Assembly (NCBI RefSeq): GCF_007565055.1
Contig: NC_044566.1
Span: forward strand, 96,735,797 to 96,799,796
Direction: 5' to 3'
DNA length: 64,000 nucleotides
Source of the DNA: Rhinopithecus roxellana
Lineage: Eukaryota; Chordata; Mammalia; Primates; Cercopithecidae
How positions within the stretch are numbered: the first letter of the stretch is position 1; each line of letters begins with the position of its first letter. The notes under the pieces were generated by a model. The model saw only the letters and a list, made by a program, of their open reading frames with translations, ran no database searches and was not told the DNA's origin. Both the position numbers and the translations under genes were made by a program. Shown here piece by piece: positions 11,680-22,689 of this stretch.

Positions 11680-11858
11680 TAGTAAGACCCCAGGCCTAGA
11701 TTTAAAACTGGGATCTGCTACCTACTGGATAAATGACTGGGACAAGTTACTTAACTTCTATCAAATGGATATAGTAATGTATACTTAATGCACACCTTAA
11801 TGAAATAAGATAATTCATGCAAATTACAGTACCTAAAATAGTAAGCACTCAAAAAAGA
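11680..11858 (+). mobile_element. MIR SINE fragment
   Basis: Blocks in MIR order: 'gggatctgctacctact' (about 11710), 'gacaagttacttaactt' (about 11741), and 'agtaagcactcaa' (11839). Confidence 0.65.
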
Positions 11859-12034
11859 ATTCTTATTATTACTATAACTGCCATTAGAATCAATTTTACT
11901 TCAATATAGAATATAATCCAATGACTAATGAGAGCATTATCTACATTTACATATTAAGAATGCTTAAGAGATAGACAAAAAGTGTGAAAGAATACATTTT
12001 GATGCTCATTGTCCAAACCTCTGAATTCTGTAAA

Positions 12035-12140
12035 TATCTGTAGTGAGCAGGTAACTTTTCTGTGGTCACGCAGCTCAAGAGTGGTCCACATCCACTAGCC
12101 TATCCCAGAGTCTTCTGACTTTCAGGCCAGTGAGGGACTT
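12035..12140 (-). mobile_element. Possible MIR fragment
   Basis: The 'ggtaacttttctgtggtcacgc' region (from 12051) resembles reverse-oriented MIR ('gtaacttgcccaaggtcacac'). Short and diverged. Confidence 0.4.
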
Positions 12141-12423
12141 ACCTACCTTTTCGGAGAAGTAACAGGCTGGGGAAGATCTGGAATTACTACCAAAGTCCAG
12201 TGCGATTTTAACATGTTCCTATAACTAATGCTGTGTTGCAATATGAATGAGTTAGCACAGAGGAATGTTACTGAGGTCTTATAGATATGAAATAATAGCT
12301 GCAGAGGGAGGCTTTATTTTTTAAAAGGCAGTGAAGTGTATTTTGACAAATATTCACTTATATTCTTTCTTTGGAGCTAGAACTTCTCCACTTGAAAAAC
12401 TTATTTTAATCTTGAAAAAAACC

Positions 12424-12726
12424 TTTTTTTTTTTTTTTTTTTTTGAGATGGAGTTCTGCGCTTGTTGCCCAAGCTGGAGTGCAATGGCACGCTCTTGGCT
12501 CACTGCAACCTCTGCCTCCCGGGTTCAAGTGATTCTCCTGCCTCACCCTCCTGAGTAGCTGGGATTACAGGCATGTGCCACCACATTCAGCTAATTTTGT
12601 ATTTTTAGTAGAGATGGGGTTTCTCCATGTTGGTCAGGTTGGTCTTGAACTCCAGACCTCAGGTGATCTGCCTGCCTCTGCCTCCCAAAGTGCTGGGATT
12701 ACAGGCGTGAGTCACCACACTTGGCC
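12424..12726 (-). mobile_element. AluS-type element
   Basis: Full-length reverse-oriented Alu with an oligo-T tail at 12424-12444. The right flank 'aagaaccctttt' (12727) resembles the left flank 'aaaaaaacctttt', a probable target duplication. Open frames here are Alu-derived. Confidence 0.9.
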
Positions 12727-14143
12727 AAGAACCCTTTTAAGAGTGTTTTTTAATCATACAAGTCTGAAGCAAGTCCTCAACACTTTATCTTTGCAGTATA
12801 CAACAAGATTGTTAACTAGAATCTGAGCTTGGGTAGTAAGTGGATGCAATCACTTTGTCCCTTACCCATAGTTTTGGTAAGTAAAGGTTGAGGTTGTTGG
12901 AAATTTGCTTCTGAGGAGTCTTCTGGGATGGAAGGTATTGAGAACACAAAGCCTGAGTTCTATGCTACTGAACCCTGTTGAGTTAGCCCTGACTCAGGCC
13001 AACTTGGAGAGGACCTTGAGACAAAATTCACCATAAACAAGAGGCACACCTCTGTCTAAACCTAACTCCAGGGCAACAAAGGAACATTTCCACCCACAGC
13101 CACAGCAAGGGACATGAATTAGCAATAGAAAAAAATTCTCATTGGCAAACAAAGCAATACTTCCAACTACCTGGAATTAGTGGAAGACAAGACTAATGGG
13201 CACTAACTTTTTGTTTTCAGTAACCATACTTGACATTCTTGGATACAACAGAAGGACAAAATAAGATTTGCCGCAAGTAAGGTCAGAACTCAGAGTTACT
13301 ATCATTTGCAAATTAAAATCTATGCCATTTTAAATAAGAATAAAAAGAACAAAAATAAAATATAATAAAATAAATGTGATTTTATATGTAGTCAGAGTCT
13401 GAAAGACCAAGGACACCTCACTCTAACTGCAAATGAAGTTACATTAATAGACCCCCCATGGCTCTGTCAGAGGTTCTTTTCCACAAATACAACTTCAGGA
13501 TCTTGGGTAGCCTCCACTTTTCCTGGTTTGTTTCTGCCCCTGGTATCTCAGGCAGTCCTCAAGAGGTGCCCCCATGTGCTCCAAGCACCCCTGGGAGCCA
13601 TTCAAGTGCAGCTCCCACACTGTAGTGTGCCGCCATCTGCCATTTCCTTTAGTGTCTCTTCTCAGGCCTCTCTGGAGGATGGAACTCTGCCCCAGCTTGC
13701 TGAAGCTCTCTTAGGCTGTATTTGTCTACTTCGGGGCTCCCCCAAACCTGGGCCTCATCCCGACCTCTGACCTAACCTCGGACCCCATCTGTCCATCAGC
13801 ATTCACCCTGAGGTCAACCTGCTGCTCCCCACCACCCTGTGCTTCCCTCTCTTGGCCACTGGAAAACTGATCCCCTTCCTCTATGTCCTCCCCACTTTGG
13901 GGGGGGGTCCCCTTGCAGAACTGTTTGGCCCCTAGGATTTGAGCTTTTCATGGTTCACACTTAGAAGGCTGTGCACAAACGGTCAAGGCCTAAGCAAAAG
14001 CAGGATTAGTTGGTGAACAACCTAGAAACCCTGCTGTCCCTCAGCTTCAGCTTCTGTCACCAGGTGTGGTTCAATGTTCCAGAAACTTCTTCCCTCAGGA
14101 TAGATTCTCATAATCTCCCCTAGAGTCTGGATTGTCTTGAGTC
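12727..14143. other. Repeat-poor interval with a C-rich patch
   Basis: No element recognised. From about 13500 to 13920 the plus strand becomes rich in C and CT and ends near a run of eight or more G (about 13900-13908). An 80-codon frame at 13528-13770 crosses this patch; it has no recognisable domain and no supported start or splice context. Confidence 0.45.
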
Positions 14144-14155
14144 CCTCTCTCCCAC

Positions 14156-14477
14156 ATTTATTTTTCTTTTTTGAGACCAAGTCTTGCTCAGTCACCCAGG
14201 CTGGAGTACAGTGGCATGATCTGCAACTTCCGCCTCCCAGGTTCAAGAGTTTCTCATGCCTCAGCCTCCCAAGTGGCTGGGATTATAGGCACATGCCACC
14301 ACGCCCAGCTAATTTTTTTGTGTGTTTAGTAGAGACGAGGTTTCACCACGTTGCCCAGGCTGGGCTCGAACTCTTCACCCTGTTGCCCAGGCTGCTCTCG
14401 AACTCCTGAGCTCAAGCGATCCACCTGCCTTGGCCTCCCAAAGTGCTGGGATTACAGGCGTGAGCCACCATGCCCAG
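14156..14477 (-). mobile_element. AluS-type element with internal duplication
   Basis: Reverse-oriented full-length Alu flanked by a perfect 12-bp target duplication 'cctctctcccac' (14144-14155 and 14478-14489). It carries an extra 32-bp tandem copy (14342-14373 and 14374-14405, four mismatches) of the left-arm region around 'gttgcccaggctg'. Confidence 0.92.
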
Positions 14478-14489
14478 CCTCTCTCCCAC

Positions 14490-15439
14490 TTTTACCTCAT
14501 CCATCTCACCTCTCAAACTTGCTTCTATACAACTGAGGAATTTTTCTAGATTAAGCACCTCGGTCCCTATAAATCACCTCATACAAATGTATACCACAGT
14601 GTGGGGGTAAGTTGTTAACCTTTCATACCTAGTCTGTAGATTCAGAAAGCTTATGCTATTATACATACACATACATACACACAAACACATAATGAAAATA
14701 TTTTATATATGTATATGTATTTTTTCTCTTTGATATAAGTATTCACTGCTATTAATAGAATGTAGCAAAAATGAAAAATTAAATTATAAGTTAGGCTTAG
14801 AGTGAGGAAAGTAGATAAGAAGAGAGAAGAAATCTTAATAATATAGTTCTTCATAACTTTGATATTATTTTCAGATGCAAATATTTACATGAGAAGCATA
14901 ATCAGCAAGAAACGTTAACTGATATCTACTACCTACAAGGTAAATTTTATTATATTCAAACTTTTCTAGAAGTGCACACCCCTTGGGCTTCAATTTCCAA
15001 AGTGATACGACTAAGTTTGACAGTTATGTTTGTTATATTATTGCAAAACTTACTGAAACTCATTAATTTTCTATGTTGACACATAATTCTTGACTCTAAA
15101 AACAAAATGGAAAGAAGGACGTTTCAGTAAGAATGAAAGCATGACCTTGACTTATGCAATGGAGTTTTACCAAGATATATTTTCTAGAACATTATAACCA
15201 GAATACCATCAATATCTTCCAAATCATAGCCAATAATAGCTTACCTAATAACACTTCATATTTATGAAGACTCTAGTTAATAAGACCCATTCATTTAAAG
15301 CCATATCATTTTTAGAAAGGAAGAAATAAAGTTGCAATGAAATGAAAGTAAATTTCTCAGTCACAGAGTATTGTATAAGACCTGAAACTAAGGTTCAATA
15401 TTATGTGGTTCCTTAACATCTGATAAAATTGAAAAGGCC
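14490..15439. other. No recognisable feature
   Basis: AT-rich. Holds a short imperfect (ATAC)n stretch near 14661-14690. No gene or mobile element recognised. Confidence 0.45.
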
Positions 15440-15860
15440 TTGAATGGCCTAATGAAAAGTTGCCCTCCCCACTCTGCTCCATTGACAAGGTCCTCTAGCA
15501 AAACAACCCTCCTTATCACAGGGACCAAGTGCAGCTCCTGCCTCTCCCTGAGTAGCAGGTTCCTGTTCCCTATCAGCCCACAAAATTATTCAAACAAGCC
15601 AATCACATCCTCCTTTGGGAGCCATGAGCCACCGTACCTTCTTGATACTACCAAGCCTGCCTCCCACAGCACATGCTTGTTCAAAATGTTCCTTGATGCA
15701 GCCCCTGTGTAATGACCCTGCCTGGGCCAGTGTCCTCCTGCTCCAGGCTGTGAGAATCTGTAACTAAGAAACTGCTTTTAATCTCACCTGTCTAGTGTCT
15801 GGTTTGTGTGTCAGGCCATCCCCATAACTCTACGGCGGGAATCCCTTCTTCATTGATGGG
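15440..15860 (+). other. Possible unassigned LTR
   Basis: A C-rich stretch followed by 'gaatctgtaactaagaaact' (15753) and 'gtgtctggtttgtgtgtcagg' (15795) has the composition and ending style of an LTR U5 region. I cannot name a family, and no termini or target duplication are evident. The 90-codon frame at 15440-15712 has no recognisable protein features. Confidence 0.3.
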
Positions 15861-15969
15861 GAAAAAAAAATCAAAATGCAAGGTAAGTACATGACAGAGC
15901 AGGCGATCCTAGTCAGGCCTTAAGACTCCACAGCTACAGCTCTCCAGACCTCCAGAGCTATCCCCACCC

Positions 15970-16146
15970 CATAAATGACAGTGAGCACTTAGTGAGAAAT
16001 ATGCAAGCATCAGACTCTGTGCTGAGCTCATTTCAGCCTCACAACTGTCACGTGAGGCAGGCAGTATTGTTCTTCCCATTTCACAGACAATGAGATTGAA
16101 GCTCAGAGAAGCTAGGCAACCAGCTAGAGTCTGCACTCTTAACCCC
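15970..16146 (-). mobile_element. MIR SINE fragment
   Basis: Reverse MIR order: 'gctcatttcagcctcacaac' (16025), 'cccatttcacagacaatgag' (16076), 'gaagctcagagaagctaggc' (16098). Confidence 0.7.
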
Positions 16147-16544
16147 ATCGCCAAAAGAAACACTGGCCTTGGAATGAGTGATATATATTATAGATTTTAC
16201 AAACCATCTTCACCAGGTGCAAAGAGTTGAAAAATATAAGCTTATGAAATACAAAGTTGGTCTTATAAATGTTACTGATTTTAGTTCTGCTAAACACCAA
16301 AGAAAATAGCAGTGCCCACTGAGCGTACAAAGTGAAAGAGCGTTATCCATTGCCTCAAGCATGGATAAGGAAGAGCAGCACACAATTCACGTGTTATTAA
16401 CATTTGCAGTCGTAATTTTTATTAAGTATTTGAAAATAGCTTAGTATTGTTTAGGCCCTCTCTTTTTTCTATGCTAAACACAGATACAAAATGATACGTC
16501 CAGCTCAAGCTATGTCCATGCCACTTCTGAGTGAGCAGAATCTA

Positions 16545-16605
16545 ACTCAGTCATTCAGTAAATGTTTTGGAATATGAAGAAACAAATGAACATAAAAGTA
16601 AAAAC
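16545..16605 (+). repeat. 61-bp dispersed direct repeat, copy 1
   Basis: Matches 19093-19153 at 56 of 61 positions by eye, with no similarity beyond either edge. The first half resembles the terminal part of L2/MIR ('aataaatg...'), but the shared second half does not. Confidence 0.75.
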
Positions 16606-16803
16606 TTTTAAAAAAGAAATTGTTTATTTAAAACATGTTATCAGTAGCTACTTTATCCAAAACTATTTCTTTATTTAGAGGCTAGACTTTTTCTGAATAT
16701 TTTGGTATGTGTTTTGAAAAGAATTTACAGTTTTTATACAAACGGATAAAGTAGATCCCTGAAAATAATCTTTAAGAACTTGTCATCTTAGCAAAGTGTG
16801 CTA

Positions 16804-17117
16804 GGCCAGGTGCAATAGCTCACACCTGTAATCCCAGCCCTTTGGGAGGCCGAGGCAGGTGGATTACCTGAGGTCCGGAGTTCGAGAGGAGCCTGGCTAA
16901 CACGGTGAAACTCCATCTCTACTAAAAGGACAAAAATTAGCCAGGCATGGTGGCAGGCACTTGTAATCCCAGCTACTCATGAGGCTGAGGCAGGAGAATC
17001 GCTTGAACCTGGGAGGCGGAGGTGGCAGTGAGTAGAGATCTCACCTTTGCACTCCAGCCTGGGTGACAAGAGTTAGACTCCATCTTGAAAAAAAAAAAAA
17101 AAAACAAAAAAAAAAAC
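16804..17117 (+). mobile_element. AluS-type element
   Basis: Full-length plus-strand Alu with an A-rich tail (17087-17116). The flanks 'agtgtgcta' and 'agtgcta' suggest an eroded target duplication. Confidence 0.9.
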
Positions 17118-17511
17118 AGTGCTAACTTAAAACTAGTATCTGTTATAAGATTCATATGTCATCTGGGAACACAAACACATGTGCACATGCAAGCACAAGG
17201 TCAACCAACTGAACTGTTCACCACCAACACTGAAACAGAATTTTCTATAAAGCAGAGAGCTGCTTGCTGAAAATATTTAAAATGTTCAATAACTACCTAT
17301 CAAGGATGTGGAAAGGAAAATTTCTGTCTGAGTAAAGGTTGAATCCAACCTTTCTCTCAAAGCAGTTTTAGCTATAAAACTATGTGATTTCACAGAAACC
17401 CCAAACATCTTATCACTTTAATAGAAACTGGTTTTAGATGTTTTCCTTTTTTCCTCTTGATTCACTTCTCAAACAAAAAGTGCTCATCTATGCACTAGGC
17501 TGTTGCCGCAA

Positions 17512-17531
17512 TTCTAGAAATATTTCTAGAA
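17512..17531. repeat. 20-bp perfect palindrome
   Basis: The sequence ttctagaaatatttctagaa equals its own reverse complement. It contains two TTCnnGAA units and overlaps the first base of the target duplication of the AluY at 17545. Confidence 0.85.
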
Positions 17532-17544
17532 AGAAATATTTGAC

Positions 17545-17851
17545 GGCCGGGCACGGTGGCTCAAGCCTGTAATCCCAGCACTTTGGGAGGCCGAGACGGG
17601 CGGATCACGAGGTCAGGAGATCGAGACCATCCTGGCTAACACGGTGAAACCCCGTCTCTACTAAAAATACAAAAAAAAAAAACTAGCCGGGCGAGGTGGT
17701 GGGCGCCTGTAGTCCCAGCTACTCGGGAGGCTGAGGCAGGAGAATGGCGTAAACCCGGGAGGTGGAGCTTGCAGTGAGCTGAGATCTGGCCACTGCACTC
17801 CAGCCTGGGTGACAGAGCGAGACTCCACCTCAAAAAAAAAAAAAAAAAAAA
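17545..17851 (+). mobile_element. Young AluY (Old World monkey type)
   Basis: Low-divergence Alu with 'ggctcaagcctg', 'gagacgggcgg', 'actagccgggcgagg' and 'tctggccactg', the combination typical of cercopithecoid AluY. Flanked by a perfect 13-bp target duplication 'aagaaatatttga' (17531-17543 and 17852-17864). The minus-strand frame here is Alu-derived. Confidence 0.95.
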
Positions 17852-17896
17852 AAGAAATATTTGATAAAGCACAGCCTCACTGTAGGCAATTTTTAA

Positions 17897-18098
17897 CCCA
17901 GTTCTCAAACGTAAGTCTGTAATAATCACCTAGGGAGGTTATCAAAGTGCAGATTCTAAAGCCCACACTATACTTCCCACATCAGAATTTATAACCAGTA
18001 GATCCAGAATGTGGCTAAGAAATCTGCATTTTTATCGGGTAAAGATCTGCCTGCTTTGAGGATTATATCAACTCCACATGGAAAAATACTGCTTCAGA
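17897..18098 (+). mobile_element. MER20/MER5-like hAT element
   Basis: Short non-autonomous hAT-Charlie-like sequence. 'gttctcaaacgtaag' (17901) resembles the terminal repeat, and 'aagaaatctgcatttttat' (18017) matches the internal part of this group. Exact subfamily uncertain. Confidence 0.55.
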
Positions 18099-18124
18099 AA
18101 ATGTAAAATCCGTTTGAATAATTC

Positions 18125-18486
18125 CTTAGTCCCCTCCAGCTGCTATGACAAGATACCCAAAGATTGGGTCATTTATAAACAATAGAAATTTATTTATCAC
18201 AGCTCTGGAAATTGGAAAGTCCAAGATAAGGTGCTGTCAGATCCGGTGTCTAGTGAGGCCCCGCTTCCTGGTTCATAGATAGCACCTTCTCACTGTGCCC
18301 TCGTAGAAGGGCACAAGCAAGAGTCTCTCCCAGTCCTCTTTTAGAAGAACACTAGTCACATCCGGGAGGGCTCTGCCCTCGTGACCTAATCATCTCCCAA
18401 AGTCCCCACCTCTGAATAACATCACCTTAGGGATTAGGATTTCAACGCACGAAGTTTGGGAGGACACAAACATTCAGACCATAGCA
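18125..18486 (-). mobile_element. MLT1-type MaLR LTR, nearly complete
   Basis: Reverse-oriented MLT1A/B-like LTR: 'cagctgctatgacaagatac' (18138), 'gaaatttatttatcacagctc' (18185), 'ctcgtgacctaatcatctccc' (18378) and terminal 'aacattcagaccatagca' (18469-18486). Confidence 0.88.
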
Positions 18487-20340
18487 AACAGAACTTAAAG
18501 TTTTTTTTGTTAAATGATTTATGGCAATGTGCAGAATGATCCCAAGTGAAAGAGCCTGTTGCCAAGAAAATGTGTTAAAATAATCCAGTTGAAGCAGACC
18601 ATCAGTGGAGAAAATGAAAAGAGGATGGTTAAAAAAAGACAAAAACATTTAGGAGGCTCGATATGCACAGGCTAAATCAACAAGACTTAGTGATTTGAGA
18701 GTGAGGCACAGTGCCGTAGAAAGAGCTTGGGGGGAGAGACCAGGAGTAGGACATCTCTCTGGATTCGAGCTTTGGAGTTGAACCAGCTGCAGATGCCACT
18801 AACTGAGAGAGTTTCTGATTATTCACCAAGTTTGTGAAACCCAGCAGGGATATTGCCAATCGATACAGTATTTTTGTAAAAATTAGAAAAGTCACCGCTA
18901 TTTAGGTAGAGGTATGCCTCTGAACACAGCTGGGTAAATGAACAGTTCCTCTGGGCAAATGAGAAGATGCCCCTGCCTGTGAGCAGACACAGCCCTGTGC
19001 CTACTACTGGGGAACAACAACAAGGGCTGGATGTGAGCCCCACTTTCCCCTCAGTGAAGGCGCCCTCATAGAAAGCACAATGTGTTTGGCCCACTCAGTT
19101 GTTCAATAAATGTTTTGGAAAATGAAGAAATAAATGAACATAAAAGTAAAAACACTAGTAAGATTCAGGACATAGCCCTGGGAAGGGATGGATAAAGGCA
19201 GGCAAGGTGAAGTCACCAGGGAGAACAGTTTCCAGGAATCATGAGGTAGCCTGTTGGATGAGCGGCCCTACATGCATGAAGAGTTCTTCTAAGACTGTTT
19301 CCCGAAAAGGCCCTCTATGAGCCTCATGGAAGCCCTCACACCTCTTCCGATGCTAAGTCAGAAACTACTGGAGTAAGGTCTCATTTTGGTGAGGGCTTTG
19401 CTTTAGATTCACTGCTATGAATCTAAAACCACAGATAACTCTCATGACACTGCAGGACTGAAGAGGGTGGGGATAGCATCTCATTCATTGTTGTGTCTCC
19501 TGGGAGAGCACCTGGTTCATAGTTAGCATGATGCTATGGTGCCTGAAGTCCAGTATTCAATAACATTCTTCACTCACTTGCAAAAACATGATTTGGGGTC
19601 CCCATTCTTGTTTTAACCTTCCCCAATACTGACAAATAAACTTCCCTAAAACTGTCAAATGACACTAACAAGACTAACTTTATGAATGACGTCGCTCGAT
19701 CAATTCCATCAAAACCCAGTAAATAAAATAGGCTTCCCTTGGAAATTTCTTAGGGAAAAATCCTGCCAGGTATTTTATTGTATCCCTCTCTTTCTGTTAC
19801 CCCGACTTACACGTCCTTTGCTAACAAAACATTTCTCTAATTTTTATGAGCTCTGGTCCTGGTCCTTTAACAAGTTATTTTATATACCTGTCCTGGATTT
19901 TCTCTCTATCTTCCACGGTGTCACATTTCTATCACAGTCACTTAATTTTGCTCTTTTGACAACAATGCTTATATTGTTTTGCCTCAAATGGCACATCAGA
20001 TGGAAACAACAGAGATGTCAGTACCTGTATCCTAAGTCTGTGCCTTAATGTCTCATTTGGTTCATTATTTTACAGAGTTTACATCCACTGTAGGAATGTT
20101 GATTCTTTAATTAGAAAAAAGTCTCAACACTACTGCTTTCATTTATTTTGTACAACTGCTGCTATTAGTGCTCATAACTATGTCTAGAAGATCTAATTAA
20201 ATATAGCAAAAATACTTGAGAACTACCATCAATAATTTTATATATATGTTTGTGTGTATTTTCGCATTTAAAATTTAGCTATATTCTCTTAAAAAGAACA
20301 ATGCTTCAACTTACTTTTATTATTACTAATTATTAATATT
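18487..20340. other. Mostly unclassified interval
   Basis: A weak L2/MIR-like block occurs near 19450-19530 ('gttgtgtctcctgggagagc'). The 61-bp repeat copy lies at 19093-19153. A 120-codon frame (19686-20048) has no recognisable motif and is not supported as a gene. Confidence 0.4.
19093..19153 (+). repeat. 61-bp dispersed direct repeat, copy 2
   Basis: Partner of 16545-16605; five substitutions and no gaps by eye. Confidence 0.75.
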
Positions 20341-20643
20341 GTCGTTGTTGTTGTTGTTGCTGTTGTTTGAGACAGGGTCTTTCCCTGTCACCCAGGCTGA
20401 AGTGCAGTGGTGTGACCATAGCTCACTACAGTGTTGAACTACCAGGCACAAGCAATCCCCCCACCTAAGCCTCCCAAGTAGCTGGGGCAGCATCACCACA
20501 GCCAGCTAATTTTTGTATTTTTTGGTAGACACAGGGTCTCACTATAGTGCTTAGGCTGGTCCTGAACTCCTGGTCTCAAGTAATCCTCCCACCTCAGCCT
20601 CCCAAAGTGCTCAGATTACAGTCATGAGCTACCACACTCAGCC
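20341..20643 (-). mobile_element. AluJ
   Basis: Reverse-oriented diverged Alu; its tail has become a (TTG)n stretch at 20344-20366. The body runs from 'tgagacagggtct' (20368) to 'cactcagcc' (20643). Confidence 0.85.
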
Positions 20644-20682
<39 letters not shown>

Positions 20683-20808
20683 TTTTTGTAGAGATAGGGG
20701 TGTTGCTATGTTGCCCAGACTGGTCTCGAACCCCTGGCCTCAAGCAATCCTCCAGCATCTGCCTCCCAAAGTGCTGGGATTACAGGCATGAGCCACCATG
20801 CCCACCCT
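20644..20808 (-). mobile_element. Partial AluJ, left arm only
   Basis: A second reverse-oriented Alu, lacking its right arm, directly abuts the first. It starts at the middle A-rich region, which has expanded into (TA)n, and ends with 'gagccaccatgcccacc'. It may be a free left monomer or a truncated Alu. Confidence 0.8.
20650..20679. repeat. (AT)n microsatellite
   Basis: About 14 AT units at the boundary between the two Alus. Confidence 0.95.
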
Positions 20809-20867
20809 TAACTTTTAAAAGACAAAGTTTTAGGAAAAGGGAGAGCAGAGAAGACAGAATAAATAAG

Positions 20868-21106
20868 TATTTACTGAATGTTTACTATAGTCTAGGAATT
20901 TACAAGGTTTCTCATGACACCCTCACAATAATTCTTGAGATTAGCATTGCTCTTCCCATTTTATAGATGAGAAACTTCATAAAGACTAAGTAACTTGCTG
21001 AAGGTCATAGATAATATCATAGTCGATAAATGTCATAGATAATGGTAAAGGTAGATCAAGGATTCAATCCCTGGTATGTCAGGTTCTTGCCATGCTACCA
21101 GCCTTG
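20868..21106 (-). mobile_element. MIR SINE fragment
   Basis: Reverse MIR: 'cccattttatagatgagaaa' (20956), 'aagtaacttgctgaaggtca' (20988), and 'ggattcaatccctgg' (21059). A short region near 21009-21045 carries an imperfect duplication of 'cgataaatgtcatagataat'-like sequence. Confidence 0.75.
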
Positions 21107-22139
21107 GACAGTTTTGATGAAATTCAATTTTTTCTTAACAAGACACTGCAACCCATTTTGAGAATATGACATACTAGTGTCATGTGAATGTGACACTAAA
21201 GAAACAAACTTAGGTCCAAATTGAATCACTTTGCAGTCTGACTGCTTGACATGAAAGATAGTACAATGGCTCCCAAGCATTCATCTATTTACCAGGAGTC
21301 TCCTACAATGATATGGGATTTACAGTAACAGATTAGCATCTGTAGTTCATAATCCAAAAGCACTTTTCATGAAAACCCCAAATGCATATTTGCACATTTG
21401 TTCTATAAAAGATAAGCTTGTATCTTAGTTAAACCATGAAGGCAAGTTTATTTTTCTTCAGTTAGCTTAGTCCCTAGGATATTATTATCCACCCTTTTTA
21501 ACTCCATCTGCTCTTATGACTGGAGTCACACCACCTACTTGGTGGAAGCCTGGATTATGTTGATCATTCGGGGTTCCATATGCTTCTGGGGCCATGATTA
21601 CCATATTGCTTGACCTGCAAATCTCAAAAACAAAATTATTAAAGAAACAAAATGCCAGGAACTCAAAACACTGAAGATAAAATGTAAATAAATCCAGGGA
21701 GAAATGCTGGCTTAAATTATCATTATCATTGAAATATATCCTTAAAAATCTATACACAAAGAGAAGATTTTTTCTTCCCAGGGCCTAATGAAATGCTAGT
21801 GTCACAAACAGTAATATTCGTAAAGGAAATCTTTACCAATAACATTTGACTTTTTAGGTCCATGGATATATTTTCCACGTCAAGTAAATACCAGCATTCC
21901 ATTTTCATTCAAGGTCAAGTGTAGTTAGTATATTATAATTTTCTAGAGTTTAGGTGGCACATGTTAATTGGCTTTTATTGCCTGTTGAGAGATATTAATA
22001 AGCAATAAAGACAAATAATTGAGAACCAAAATAAGCACCCTGCTATACACACTGACCCAGGTCACAGGCTTGAAGTTAGAGACTGTGAGAGAGATGATGA
22101 TAATTTATTAAATGTGCTTTATAGAAGAACAATTCAATT
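21107..22139. other. No recognisable feature
   Basis: AT-rich, apparently single-copy DNA. The frames at 21095-21280 and 21485-21757 show no conserved features. Confidence 0.45.
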
Positions 22140-22680
22140 GGCTCAGGAAGATGAAGTCATTCATTCAATGAGTATTTTTTGTACACCTATGGAATACAGC
22201 AGAAATAACCCAGAGATGATTCCTGTCCTCAAAGTATTTATATACTGGGGTGCTGAGTGAAGGTAGACAATAAAAACAAAACAAGATAGCAGGATTGCCA
22301 TAGGTCATGCTAAAGGCTGTAAAGAAAATGTTCAGAGCGATGGGAAGTACCTAGGAGTTGGAGGGGAACAGATGAAGGGACAGGTCTTTACAAAGTAATC
22401 AGGCAATGCTTACGGAGAGGGTGGTGTTTTGGCTAAATCCGGAGTGAGAAGGAACAAGGCAAGAAAAGGCCAGAGAAAGGTGTGCTGAGCAGAGGGAAGA
22501 GCAAATGCAGAGACCCTGAGGCAAGAGAGAGCTTTCTAAGTGAACGGATAAGAATGGAAGCCAGGATGGCTAGAGCACATGAGTAGGGAGGAGACTGGCC
22601 TGCGGTATGGTTAAACAGGTGTGCAGGAGCCAAACTCACAGGGCCTGTGTGGCATGAAAAGCTTATGAATGGTAAAGTAG
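22140..22680 (-). mobile_element. L2 LINE 3' region
   Basis: Reverse-oriented L2: 'caatgagtattttttgtaca' (22166), 'gagatgattcctgtcctcaa' (22213), 'gcagagaccctgaggcaaga' (22507) and 'cacagggcctgtgtggcatg' (22637) occur in L2 order. Confidence 0.7.
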
Positions 22681-22689
22681 AAGCTTCTT

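Noticed and set aside
19686..20048. 120-codon plus-strand frame
   Set aside because: Hydrophobic, phenylalanine-rich reading of AT-rich DNA with no motif and no gene context.
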